Below are positions 46,807 through 56,949 of a stretch of DNA of 64,000 nt, in pieces. The notes under the pieces are model-generated. The model was not told where the DNA came from, did not search any database, and worked only from the letters and a program-made list of their open reading frames with translations. The stretch comes from Symbiodinium sp. CCMP2592 (Eukaryota > Sar > Dinophyceae > Suessiales > Symbiodiniaceae), in NCBI GenBank assembly GCA_905221615.1, contig CAJNDT010005866.1:62001-126000 (forward strand), read 5' to 3'. Made by a program: the position numbers and the translations under genes. How positions within the stretch are numbered: position 1 is the first letter of the stretch; each line of letters starts with the position of its first letter.

Positions 46807-48357
46807 TCTGCGTGGCAATATACAGGAGCCATTTCGGAGGGATTGTATTTTTCTTTTCGAGACATGGGTTCCACTGAAATGAATGTACCCGACCGAACCA
46901 GGAAACTTGGCACTGAACAGCGCTGGCGAAGAACGGGGTGGCCTGTGGGCGTGATCTGCAGTCCGTCAGAACGAACAGAACACTACAAGGCGACGTTTGA
47001 CATCTTGAAAGCTGAGCTCCAGAGTCGACGCCTCCCGATGCCGAAGCAATTACACGTGGATTGGTTCGGTCACGGCGACGGCTCACTTGACACAGCGTGG
47101 GCCGAAGCTACCGATGGGCACGGCAAGACCGTGCATGGCGTGGAGCATATGATCCGCGCTGTGGAAAGAAACCAGAGGCGGGGTACAGCGCGGGCAACAG
47201 CGGCGGCGGAAGCCCACCGCCGCCCGGAGCGCGAGGACGTTGCGCACGCCAAAGCTGCACCGCGGCGTGGGCGTCGCGCGCGTGCTAAGGCCCCGTCACG
47301 ACCCAGGCAGCTTCGGGTTCGTCCTCCGCCACACTTGAAAAACCGCGATATCTGGTACATCATCACGTTGATTCGTTCGACGATGTTCTCGCCGACTTCG
47401 TTGTTGTTCCATGTCGCTTGGGAGACGGTTCGAAAACGCTTCATTCACGTTTACGGCGAGAAGGAATGGTGCGATTACTTTTTTGCAGAATATATGGCCA
47501 AGAACCGGGACGACCGCTGGACCTCGTCATGGTGGGCCGGGCTGTATTCTACTACTTTGCGAGGTCTCCCGCCATCCCAACAAACCTCAGAAGAGCTCAA
47601 TACAAAGCTGAAACGAGACTTTGAATCTCTTCCCAAGAGCACACACACCGAGGTGTGTGACAGCCTGGCTCGGATTTTGACAACTTGGGCCTCCCCGCTC
47701 TTGCCCGGTGAAGAATTCCACGACGAGCCAGCGTACTCCCTGATGGCGCCAAACCCGAACTTAAGTACGACTGGGCCGAAGTCCCCGGACGGCTGGATGG
47801 TGGAAAACCAATCTGTGCTGCTGTACCGGCCTGGGAACATAAGGTGCCCAAGCCCAACAATACCGCTCCTGCTTAAATACATGCGCAAGCCCAATTCGCC
47901 CTTTTTTTATCATGAACAACGAGATGAGCGAAGGTGGGTGGTCATGGCTGTCTCCAGACCGAAACACCTCAGTGCAGATTTCGGACGACAGTTCTTGAAA
48001 TTCATGCGGGAAAGCCGCGAGGAGCACTTGGTCCAGCTGCTGCTGCAAGAGCAGGTCCTGATGCCGGAGCCTGCCCATGCCGAGGCGCCGCACTCCTTCA
48101 AGTTGATGAAGTTCAACGAGCTCTTCTTGGATCACTGCGTCTGCATTTTGCAGCCTGGTTCCGACACTTCCGTGTGCACTTGCTGGTCTTTCGCTTGGCA
48201 AGGCCACTGCAGCCACAGCTACGCTTGCAATGAATATTACGAGCTGAAGAAGTATACCCGGACAGACTTGCCAAATGCAGCGCAAGCCTTGGCCGAAGCA
48301 GAGCCTGAACACGACGTCCCTCCGAGACAGCCAAAGCGTAGAAGAAGCTCTGGCTGA
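46807..48357 (+). CDS. Mutator-like transposase, core and SWIM domain
   Basis: Open from 46,807, with first ATG at 46,864 (497 codons). Near the N-terminus, GWPVGVICSPSERTEHYKAT matches the MULE stretch after the first acidic residue, and QLHVDWFGHG may cover a following Asp. The region SWWAGL...GLPPSQQTSEELN resembles the conserved WW-G...P-S-Q-x-S-E-x-L block of the MULE core. CTCWSFAWQGHCSH (CxCx8CxH, nt 48,175-48,216) is a SWIM zinc finger, typical of the C-terminus of these enzymes. The protein ends basic (PKRRRSSG). An Arg/Ala-rich insert sits between the acidic region and the conserved block. It would cut and join DNA at the terminal inverted repeats. It may be inactive, since the first catalytic region is not seen. 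Confidence 0.7.
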   Translation, partial: SAWQYTGAISEGLYFSFRDMGSTEMNVPDRTRKLGTEQRWRRTGWPVGVICSPSERTEHYKATFDILKAELQSRRLPMPKQLHVDWFGHGDGSLDTAWAEATDGHGKTVHGVEHMIRAVERNQRRGTARATAAAEAHRRPEREDVAHAKAAPRRGRRARAKAPSRPRQLRVRPPPHLKNRDIWYIITLIRSTMFSPTSLLFHVAWETVRKRFIHVYGEKEWCDYFFAEYMAKNRDDRWTSSWWAGLYSTTLRGLPPSQQTSEELNTKLKRDFESLPKSTHTEVCDSLARILTTWASPLLPGEEFHDEPAYSLMAPNPNLSTTGPKSPDGWMVENQSVLLYRPGNIRCPSPTIPLLLKYMRKPNSPFFYHEQRDERRWVVMAVSRPKHLSADFGRQFLKFMRESREEHLVQLLLQEQVLMPEPAHAEAPHSFKLMKFNELFLDHCVCILQPGSDTSVCTCWSFAWQGHCSHSYACNEYYELKKYTRTDLPNAAQALAEAEPEHDVPPRQPKRRRSSG

Positions 48358-49200
48358 AGTCTCTGTTTCAAAGCCTGTCTTCAGAATAATGACGCATACC
48401 TCCTGGCATCCGCCCTAGGAGATGGAATGCCGGCTGTGCCTTCCGTGGTTGGCTGGGGCTGACCATTGATGTTTTCCTCTCACACACCCCGGCTTTCTTG
48501 ATCGAGCAAGCCAAGCAGGTGGTTTCTGTGTTATACTACTTAAGGCCTAGAGGAAGATGCCCAATTCCTGAACACTAAATGTCTAGGTCCCTAGGTGTGG
48601 ATGTCACTCAAACTTGGCTTGCCATTCAGAGACGCTGCACATGGAGGGCTCCTGCTCCGCAAAGAGACACATGCCTACCTTACGCATCAACCCTGGTCCG
48701 GACTTTGGGAGCGGGGTTTCCCAATGTGCCAAATTTCACGACTTACATGAGCAGTTGGCTTGAAAAGAGCACCAGTAGTAGCAATAGAGCCCAGCAAAGC
48801 AGGGGTTCATGGCCAGCGTCTATTGGCTTTCGCCTCCTTGGGCCAACGACCATGTTTAAGGCAGTTTGCAAGTCCTCTTCTTAACCCGGCTGCTAAAGTC
48901 AGAGTTGTAACTGCTTCAATTTCCAAACGGAACCCTCAACCCTACAAGCCAGGCCCCGCGAGAGAAGGCAGCGCTTGAGTAAGCTTTGCCCCCAAACCCG
49001 GCTGCCCTTGATTTGCCAGGCCTCTGGTGTTCACGGTGCCAAGCGCAAGCAGGCGGGCAACGGTGGGGAGCCGGACTGGGCGAAATACAGAGGCTAGAGT
49101 GCGTGGCCGATCGTAGACGCTTAGCACTTAATCGTCCTGAAAACCTATCTGTAAACCAATTCTTCCTGAACCTTAAACCCATGCACTGTATTCTGTACCC
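48358..49200. other. Unassigned DNA downstream of the transposase
   Basis: A 101-codon frame (48,579-48,884) has no recognisable domain. Nothing else is supported. Confidence 0.3.
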
Positions 49201-49204
49201 TCCT

Positions 49205-49595
49205 AAGGTAGGGTTTAGGGTTTAAGGTATAAGCCCTTTATGACCCCTAGTACCCTTCCTGGAAAACCCAAAACCCTATTCTGACGTTGCCTTTTGACCC
49301 ACACGGCTCTTCCTATCGCTTAGATGATGAAGTCCCAAGCTCTGTCTCTCTCTGGCTTATAAAAAACGACAAGGATTTCAAGCCCTATGAACCTTGAAGT
49401 CTCAGCCCGTATAAGAACCCCGGAACTGACCAGGTGGATTCGGTGGCGACCCCTGCCGAGGGGGAGGACGCCAAGGAGTCCTGTGCCGGCTTAGGGTTCA
49501 GGGTTTGGGGGTTTAGCGTTTAGGGGTTTGGTGTTCAGGGTCTGGGGGTTTGGTGTTTATTTTAGGGGTTTAGGGTGTTAAAGTCATAAAGATTG
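49205..49595 (+). repeat. Telomere-like filler around a duplicated exon-like segment
   Basis: TTTAGGG-derived runs at 49,205-49,230 and 49,488-49,590 flank the first copy of a segment described at 49,282. Confidence 0.7.
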
Positions 49596-50165
49596 CGATG
49601 TTCGAGCTTTCTGAACCCTTTCTGCGATAGCTGCAAGTCCTGACTTAAACCCAATCGCCTGAGCTTCAAGCCCTAAATCCAAGCTTGGATAGTGGAGATC
49701 TTGTAGAGCAGAAAAATGTGGGGACCGAAATACTTATATACCAATGTGTTTTTTGGGTATCCTTATTTTGATTATAGTACATTATCACCCCAAAGCTCTG
49801 TCTTAAATATTTTGGCCGTTTTCTAACTCTTGCAATGCTGATACTTACCTCTTTTGCAACCCTACTGCCGGCTGTTGAAAGCAGGCGCCTCCGGAGAAGA
49901 TCGATTTGGAAACCACATCGGTTGAGAGTGCAGAGGCAGGGCCTGTCTGTCTGTCAGCAGCCGTCAGAGCGACGTTGCCTTTTGACCTTCACGGCTCTTC
50001 CTATCGTTTAGATGACGAAGTCCCAAGCTCTGTCTCTCTCTGGCTTATAAACAAAGTTCCGGTGCGACAAAGATTTCAAGCCCTATGAACCTTGAAGTAC
50101 TGACCAGGTGGATTCGGTGGCGACCCCTGCCGAGGAGGGAGCCAAGGAGTCCTGCGCCGGCTTAG
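49282..50165 (+). pseudogene. Duplicated exon-like segment, two copies
   Basis: GACGTTGCCTTTTGACC starts copies at 49,282 and 49,970. The copies run in parallel for about 200 bp, through AAGTCCCAAGCTCTGTCTCT and ACTGACCAGGTGGATTCGGT to CCGGCTTAGGG. Both encode TLPFD-HGSSYRLDDEVPSS followed by VSLWLI, with silent or conservative differences (GAT/GAC, CGC/CGT). This suggests past coding constraint. After LWLI the copies differ by indels and end in stops. Copy 2 has additional open frame upstream (VESAEAGPVCLSAAVRA). It looks like a captured host exon duplicated inside the element. Confidence 0.5.
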
Positions 50166-50310
50166 GGTCTGGGGGTTTAGGGTTCAGGGTTTGGGGGTTT
50201 AGCGTTTAGTGGTTTGGTGTTCAGGGTCTGGGGGTTTGTTGTTTAATTTAGGGTTTTAGGATTCAGGGTTTACGGGTTTAGCGTTTAGGGCTTCGGGTTT
50301 ATAGTGCTTT
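50165..50310 (+). repeat. Telomere-like filler
   Basis: Degenerate GGGTTTA/GGGGTTTAG units directly after the second exon-like copy, parallel to those at 49,488-49,590. Confidence 0.75.
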
Positions 50311-50489
50311 AGAGGTTGAGCGGAAGCCAGCACGCGGCAGGATTCGCAGAAGGCTGAGAACATAGCTTCGCCCGGACAGGACGCGCCAGAGGCGAAGCGG
50401 GTTCAGGGTCGGGGTTTGGGGTTTACACGGGGTTTTACACGAGGATCAAAGTGGTTTGCAGGTCTTCCTTATGGCGTAAGAAGGATTCC

Positions 50490-50720
50490 AAACTACAGTA
50501 GCACAGTAGTTGTATAGTGCAGTAGTACAGTAGTATTACAAGTAGTAGCGCAGCAGTAGTACAGTAGGTAGCACAGTAGTACAATAGTAGTACGGTAGGA
50601 CGAGTAGCAGCACAGTAGTCTAGAGCCGTGCAGCAGGGTTTGGGTGGCTGACTCTTTCACCATGACCCGAGCCCACTCATCAGAAAAGTCGGTATATTGC
50701 AGTAGGTATACTACAATATA
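50490..50720. repeat. CAGTAG/TACAGTAG tract
   Basis: Degenerate AGTAGTACAGTAG-type repeats with one ~60-bp unique-looking interruption. Similar in style to the TATAG/TACAG tracts elsewhere. Confidence 0.75.
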
Positions 50721-51095
50721 CCGCAAGATCCTAGATTCTGCATGAAGGCAACTGCAGTAGAATCTCATGTCTAGAGGCAGAGCATCGGAAAGGCTCGCGG
50801 GAGGCTTCTGCAACCGGAGGCATCACGAAACATGCTATCCGAAGCTTCAAAGCCGGACCCCGGGGGTTTGGGATCTATAAGAGTTCTTTTAAAGGGATCT
50901 ATAATGGTTCCTCTAAAGGAGTCTCCCGGTAATCACCTAGAAGCAAAAAACGGTAGTATGTATACAAATGGACCACACCGTCCCTCAACCCTAATTCCAA
51001 AACCCGAAACCCTAAAACCTTAAACCCAAGACCCTAAACCCCTCAACCCGTAGCACCCTGCAGCCGTCCAAACAATAGTAGACTCTGCAAGACCA

Positions 51096-51196
51096 TACTT
51101 GGAGGTTCATGGGACTTAGCTACTAGGTTATAAAGAAGGTAACCATACTTAAGGTACTTATAGCCTTACTTACCAAGTCCCATAAACCTCTAAGTA
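51096..51196. mobile_element. TA-bounded MITE-like palindrome, copy 2
   Basis: TACTTGGAGGTTCATGGGAC at the left and GTCCCATAAACCTCTAAGTA at the right. Shorter interior than copies 1 and 3. Nested inside the 15-kb element. Confidence 0.75.
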
Positions 51197-51307
51197 TAGA
51201 CCCCTTAAAGGAACCCTAAAAGAATATACTCTAAACTATAGCAGGATTACTATTGTGATTCAAGGACTATTCCTTATTCAAGGGATCTTGGAGTTGTTGA
51301 GACAACC

Positions 51308-51415
51308 CAGAGACTCCAGTATCCCTAAATTGAGGAATATACCTTAATTTATAATAGGATCCCTAATATGATTTAAGATAAATTTCTTAATTAAGGTATA
51401 TTGGAGTCTCTGGGA
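51308..51415. mobile_element. Palindromic MITE-like element, CAGAGACTCC ends
   Basis: CCCAGAGACTCCAGTATCCC at the left pairs with GGTATATTGGAGTCTCTGGG at the right. Relative of 5,345-5,537, without the internal triplication. The CAGAG start resembles hAT termini, but no clear 8-bp duplication is seen here. Confidence 0.65.
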
Positions 51416-51524
51416 AGTCCCTACATCGGCCCCATGCCCGAGACCCTAAGCCCTGAACCCTTTCAGGTGGAATCGAAAACAGGTGCCTCAAGAAGAGCCC
51501 GAGCCCTGAAAGCTAAAAGCCTTG

Positions 51525-51615
51525 TGCTCTAACCCTCTAAACCTCAAAACCCCTTACCCCTAAACCCCGAAACCCTCCCAAACCCTAAACCTTAAACCCG
51601 AAACCCCAAAACCTA
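51525..51615 (-). repeat. Telomere-like filler
   Basis: CCCTAAACC/CCCGAAACC degenerate units. A similar short block lies at 51,005-51,055. Confidence 0.75.
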
Positions 51616-51891
51616 CCAACTACAGGGGCCGAAAAAATTACCAATACTATCTGGGTGGTTCCCTATTACAGTTATCGCATAATGGGCCCCCCAAACCCTA
51701 TTCTAACTTTTTTAAGGCCCGTATATAAGACCCCCTCCAGCCACAAGAATGTGCCGCATTAATGTAGAACGTAGAACCAACCCTACACGCAAGGCGAAGG
51801 CGATCTTGGGGCCCTGGCGCTTCAATGATCATGTGGGTCAGGCACGGGTTTCATTCGGCCTACCCCTAAGAACCATGACAAGGTAACTTGC

Positions 51892-52275
51892 ATGGAACTG
51901 ATACTTCCGGACTCGGCAGTTCGGGCCAAAGTGGGCATTCCCCTATTCGATCATGCGAACACAAATAGCAGAAGCAAAGTCATCCGAAGCGAAAGCATGT
52001 GCGATCATGAAAAGCTTCATGAGTGCTTTAGTGAAAATGTCACTCGCAGCAGCCTCTGCAAAGTCCGGCCAGAAAGAGTGAGCGCAAGGCATATATGTGG
52101 GTATTTGTGCACACACAACCGGCACAGGCTCGACAGAAGCATGGCCGCCGAGCGTGATGATGCGGATCTGTGCGGCGAGCACGGTGGTTTGGGCGTTATC
52201 TCTCTGATTGGCACTGCCTGCCAATCCCGTAGGCTCCCTGCATACAGGACTTTTACCATGCACACTGGCCGCTAG
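51892..52275 (+). CDS. Uncertain ORF near the right end of the 15-kb element
   Basis: 127 codons from GTG/TTG-type or 126 from ATG (MELILPDSAVRAKVGIPLFD at the N-terminus). No recognisable domain, signal peptide or membrane segment. Overlapping frames of similar length exist on the minus strand (51,943-52,263), so coding is not established. Listed because it lies in otherwise non-repetitive DNA just inside the element's right end. Confidence 0.2.
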   Translation: MELILPDSAVRAKVGIPLFDHANTNSRSKVIRSESMCDHEKLHECFSENVTRSSLCKVRPERVSARHICGYLCTHNRHRLDRSMAAERDDADLCGEHGGLGVISLIGTACQSRRLPAYRTFTMHTGR

Positions 52276-52494
52276 GTCGATTTTACAACTGCAACCTGCT
52301 TTCGGGGGCAGTTGGAGCCACAGGGATTGGGCTTGCTATATAAGCCTCTGCCGATGTCGGGGCGACCGCGTGCTTAATGGGATTCCGTTGCGCAAGCACC
52401 GGCAGCAGAATCAGAAAAAACGGTGTGCTCTCTGGTTGCTTGCTGACGAGTTCTTGGAAGGACCTTGCTTCAGGGCTTCGGGTGGCTTGCTTTC

Positions 52495-52669
52495 GTGTCC
52501 GGCGTTCTGTTTTGGCCTTTCTTGTCAGGCGTTGTGTTCGGCCTTTCTTGGCAGGCGTTGTTTGGCCTTTCTTGTCAGGCGTTGTTTTTGGCTTTTCTTG
52601 TCGGGGTTGGGTTGTTTGGTTGTCGGGAACACTGTTTTGTTGTTCTTGTCGGGGTTTAAGCCCCCTGTC
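52495..52669. repeat. Right subterminal repeats and terminal inverted repeat
   Basis: GGCCTTTCTTGTCAGGCGTT recurs with variants at about 52,515, 52,540 and 52,565. TCTTGTCGGG then recurs at about 52,597 and 52,643. The final 36 bp (52,634-52,669) form the right terminal inverted repeat. The reverse complements (CCGACAAGAAAAG, CCTGACAAGAAAGG) match the left end words at 37,646 and 37,672. Confidence 0.8.
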
Positions 52670-52679
52670 GGGACCTGTC
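52670..52679. repeat. Target-site duplication, right copy
   Basis: GGGACCTGTC, identical to 37,621-37,630. The satellite resumes here with TGTCTGTTTATGGACATGG. Confidence 0.85.
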
Positions 52680-53465
52680 TGTCTGTTTATGGACATGGAG
52701 CTTTCTTCTGTCTCATTAGATTGGATGAAGCTTTCAGTCCCCTCTTGTCGAAGATGAGGTAGAAGGCTTTTCGAGAAGCCAGGGGAGATCTGCCCTCTCT
52801 TGCCACGGGGTCTCTTCCTCCACCGAGGGATAACGGAGCTCTCTTCTAGAAAGCAGCTGTGTTCTCTGACCAGGAGTAACTTGGAGTGAGTTCTCTTCTT
52901 GTTTCAGAGGATGAGGTAGAGGGCTTCTAATCTCCTGTTTGAAGGCCGGACGAAGGGAGGACCAGACGTCTCTCGTCAAGGTTGGAAGTTTGGAAGAGCT
53001 CCATGCTTTCTTCTTGATCGTAAGCTCTTTTCCTTTGTCTTGTAGAAGAGAGGGAGTGGGGGGGTGGCTCTGTCCTCTCTTGCTAGGAATGAGGTCTCTT
53101 CACTGTTTTCAAGACTAAGACTTACCAAGAGGTAAGTAATGGAGCTCGCTTCTCTCACCACGAATAACTTGCAGGGGAGCCCTCTTGTTGTTTTAGAGCA
53201 TGAGGTGGAGGAGTTCTCTTTCTTGTGCAAGGTTGAGGAGAGGACCAGACTTCTTTGTTTGAAGGTTGGGGGAGCCCCACCCTTTTTCTTGAGCGTAGGC
53301 TCTCTTCCATTTTCTGAAGAGGTAAAGTTTTGTATAGGCAGGATCACCTTCCCTTACCTAGAGAGAAAGTTGGCCTCCTCTTGATGACTGAGGAAACTAC
53401 AATATCTTTAAAAGGGCGGCACGAATCAAAAATACAGGGCGCCGCGACCGTAAAACCACACAAGC
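52680..53465. repeat. Higher-order satellite array, block 3
   Basis: In phase with block 2 across the 15-kb insertion. It carries the anchors AAGGCCGGACGAAGGGAGGA and TATAGGCAGGATCACCTTCC. It ends after GTAAAACCACACAAGCA, where other units continue AGC(A/G)GAGCTC. Confidence 0.9.
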
Positions 53466-53645
53466 ACAAAGGGGCTAAACCCGCTCAGGGCGAAACCCGC
53501 ACAGGGGGAAACCCGCTCAGGGGCGAAACCCGCTTAGGGAGCGAAATGCGCTCAGGGGCGAAACCCGCACAGGGGCGAAACCCGCTCCGGGCGAAACCCG
53601 CTCAGAGGCGAAACCCGCTCAGGGGCGAAACCCGCTCAGGTGCGC
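53466..53645. repeat. 17-bp minisatellite CGAAACCCGCTCAGGGG
   Basis: About ten units with small length changes (CGAAACCCGCACAGGGG and similar). It bridges the higher-order satellite and the palindromic satellite. Confidence 0.9.
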
Positions 53646-56600
53646 TCTGGTCTAAACCCCTCCCGGTTTAGATAGTTTGGGTAGTTTGGGCCCTTCCCCG
53701 TGCCACCCCGAACTATCTAAACTATCTAAACCCCTCTCTCTCCAGACCGACGGGAGATCCCCAAACTATCTAAACTATCTAAACTATCCAAACTATCTAA
53801 ACTATTTAAACCGGGAGGGGTTTAGATAGTTTAGATAGTTTGGGTGGCACGGGGGAAGGCCCAAACTATCTAAACTATCTGAGCCGGGAGGGGTTTAGAT
53901 AGTTTAGATAGTTTGGATAGTTTAGATTGTTTAGATAGTTTGGGGGCTCCCGCTGCTCTGGTCTAAACCCCTTCCGGTTTAGATAGTTTAGATAGTTTGG
54001 GTGGCACGGGGGAAGGCCCAAACTATCTAAACTATCTAAACCCCTCTCTCTCCAGACCAACGGGAGACCCCCAAACTATCTAAACTATCCAAAGTATCTA
54101 AACTATCTAAACCGGGAGGGGTTTAGATAGTTTAGATAGTTTGGGTGGCACGGGGGAAGGCCCAAACTATTTAAACTATCTAAACTATCTAAACCCCTCT
54201 CTCTCCAGACCAACGGGAGACCCCCAAACAATCTAAACTATCTAAACTATCCAAACTATCTAACCTAAACTATCTAAACCGGGAGGGGTTTAGATAGTTT
54301 AGATAGTTTGGGTGGCACGGGGGAAGGCCCAAACTATCTAAACTATCTAAACCGGGAGGGGTTTAGATAGTTTAGATAGTTTGGATAGTTTAGATAGTTT
54401 AGATAGTTTGGGCTCCCGCTGCTCTGGTCTACACCCCTTCCGGTTTAGATAGTTTAGATAGTTTGGGTGGCACGGGGGAAGGCCCAAACTATCTAAACTA
54501 TCTAAACCCCTCTCTCTCCAGACCAACGGGAGACCCCCAAACTATCTAAACTATCTAAACTATCCAAACTATCTAAACTATCTAAACCGGGAGGGGTTTA
54601 GATAGTTTAGATAGTTTGGGTGGCACGGGGGAAGGCCCAAACTATCTAAACTATCTAAACTATCTAAACCGGGAGGGGTTTAGATAGTTTAGACAGTTTG
54701 GATAGTTTAGATAGTTTAGATAGTTTGGGGGCTCCCGCTGCTCTGGTCTACACCCCTTCCGGTTTAGATAGTCTAGATAGTTTGGGTGGCACGGGGGAAG
54801 GCCCAAACTATCTAAACTATCTAAACTATCTAAACCTCTCTCTCCAGACCAACGGGAGACCCCCAAACTATCTAAACTATCTAAACTATCCAAACTATCT
54901 AAACTATCTAAACCGGGAGGGGTTTAGATAGTTTAGATAGTTTGGGTGGCACGGGGGAAGGCCCAAACTATCTAAACTATCTAAACCGGGAGGGGTTTAG
55001 ATAGTTTAGATAGTTTGGATAGTTTAGATAGTTTAGATAGTTTGGGGGCTCCCGCTGCCCTGGTCTAAACCCCTCCCGGTTTAGATAGTTTAGATAGTTT
55101 GGGTGGCACGGGGGACGGCCCAAACTATCTAAACTATCTAAACCCCTCTCTCTCTCCAGACCAACGGGAGACCCCCAAACTATCTAAACTATCTAAACTA
55201 TCCAAACTATCTAAACTATCTAAACTATCTAAGGGAGGGGTTTAGATAGTTTAGATAGTTTGGGTGGCACGGGGGAAGGCCCAAACTATCTAAACTATCT
55301 AAACCGGGAGGGGTTTAGATAGTTTAGATAGTTTGGATAGTTTAGATAGTTTAGATAGTTTGGGGGCTCCCGCTGCCCTGGTCTAAACCCCTCCCGGTTT
55401 AGATAGTTTAGATAGTTTGGGTGGCACGGGGGAAGGCCCAAACTATCTAAACTATCTAAACCCCTCTCTCTCTCCAGACCAACGGGAGACCCCCAAACTA
55501 TCTAAACTATCCAAACTATCTAAACTATCTAAACCGGGAGGGGTTTAGATAGTTTAGATAGTTTGGGTGGCACGGGGAAGGCCCAAACTATCTAAACTAT
55601 CTAAACCGGGAGGGGTTTAGATAGTTTAGATAGTTTGGATAGTTTAGATAGTTTAGATAGTTTGGGGGCTCCCGCTGCCCTGGTCTAAACCCCTCCCGGT
55701 TTAGATAGTTTAGATAGTTTGGGTGGCACGGGGGAAGGCCCAAACTATCTAAACTATCTAAACCCCTCTCTCTCTCCAGACCAACGGGAGACCCCCAAAC
55801 TATCTAAACTATCCAAACTATCTAAACTATCTAAACTATCTAAACCGGGAGGGGTTTAGATAGTTTAGATAGTTTGGGTGGCACGGGGGAAGGCCCAAAC
55901 TATCTAAACTGGGAGGGGTTTAGATAGTTTAGATAGTTTGGATAGTTTAGATAGTTTGGGGGCTCCCGCTGCTCTGGTCTAAACCCCTCCCGGTTTAGAT
56001 AGTTTAGATAGTTTGGGTGGCACGGGGGAAGGCCCAAACTATCTAAACTATCTAAACTATCTAAACCTCTCTCTCCAGACCAACGGGAGACCCCCAAACT
56101 ATCTAAACTATCTAAACTATCCAAACTATCTAAACTATCTAAACCGGGAGGGGTTTAGATAGTTTAGATAGTTTGGGTGGCACGGGGAAAGGCCCAAACT
56201 ATCTAAACTATCTAAACCAGGAGGGGTTTAGATAGTTTAGATAGTTTGGATAGTTTGGATAGTTTAGATAGTTTAGATAGTTTGGGGGCTCCCGCTGCCC
56301 TGGTCTAAACCCCTCCCGGTTTAGATAGTTTAGATAGTTTGGGTGGCACGGGGGAAGGCCCAAACTATCTAAACTATCTAAACTATCTAAACCCCTCTCT
56401 CTCTCCAGACCAACGGGAGACCCCCAAACTATCTAAACTATCCAAACTATCTAAACTATCTAAACTATCTAAACCGGGAGGGGTTTAGATAGTTTAGATA
56501 GTTTGGGTGGCACGGGGGGAAGCCCAAACTATCTAAACTATCTAAACCGGGAGGGGTTTAGATAGTTTAGATAGTTTGGATAGTTTAGATAGTTTAGATA

Positions 56601-56900
56601 GTTTGGGGGCTCCCGCTGCCCTGGTCTAAACCCCTCCCGGTTTAGATAGTTTAGATAGTTTGGGTGGCACGGGGGAAGGCCCAAACTATCTAAACTATCT
56701 AAACTATCTAAACCTCTCTCTCTCCAGACCAACGGGAGACCCCCAAACTATCTAAACTATCTAAACTATCCAAACTATCTAAACTATCTAAACCGGGAGG
56801 GGTTTAGATAGTTTAGATAGTTTGGGTGGCACGGGGGAAGGCCCAAACTATCTAAACTATCTAAACTATCTAAACCGGGAGGGGTTTAGATAGTTTAGAT
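53646..56900. repeat. Palindromic satellite of ~300-320-bp units built on TTTAGATAG
   Basis: CTGGTCTA marks unit starts near 53,646, 53,961, 54,424, 54,742, 55,060, 55,377, 55,679, 55,975, 56,299 and 56,619. Most units are 296-324 bp, one about 460. Each unit alternates runs of TTTAGATAG with runs of its reverse complement, CTATCTAAA. Spacers are CCGGGAGGGG, GGGTGGCACGGGGGAAGGCC, and a pair GGGGGCTCCCGCTG / CAACGGGAGACCCCC that are also inverses. The unit is therefore largely self-complementary. Frames reading LDSLDS/NYLNYL are simply the nonamer translated. The array stops abruptly at TTTAGATAAATACCCC. Confidence 0.95.
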
Positions 56901-56949
56901 AAATACCCCAAACAGGAACGCCACATTATACATAAAGGTTTCTCTTACA

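Larger units (their letters stand above)
37631..52669. mobile_element. 15.0-kb Mutator-like element
   Basis: The 15,039-bp segment interrupts the satellite between two copies of GGGACCTGTC. Its ends are inverted: 37,631-37,666 and the reverse complement of 52,634-52,669 agree at 26 of 36 positions and share CCGACAAGAA. Both subterminal regions repeat CGACAAGAAAA-like words in opposed orientation. Inside are ORFs related to Mutator-like transposases (45,720-48,357) and a separate SAP-domain gene. The 10-bp target duplication fits the 8-11 bp known for the Mutator superfamily. It also contains MITEs and telomere-like filler, so it is large and probably aged. Alternatively, the transposase ORFs could be a nested insertion. 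Confidence 0.75.

Noticed and set aside
53875..56732. Repeated LDSLDS / NYLNYL protein-like frames
   Set aside because: Direct translation of the nonamer TTTAGATAG and its complement. The frames are interrupted at each spacer and occur on both strands.
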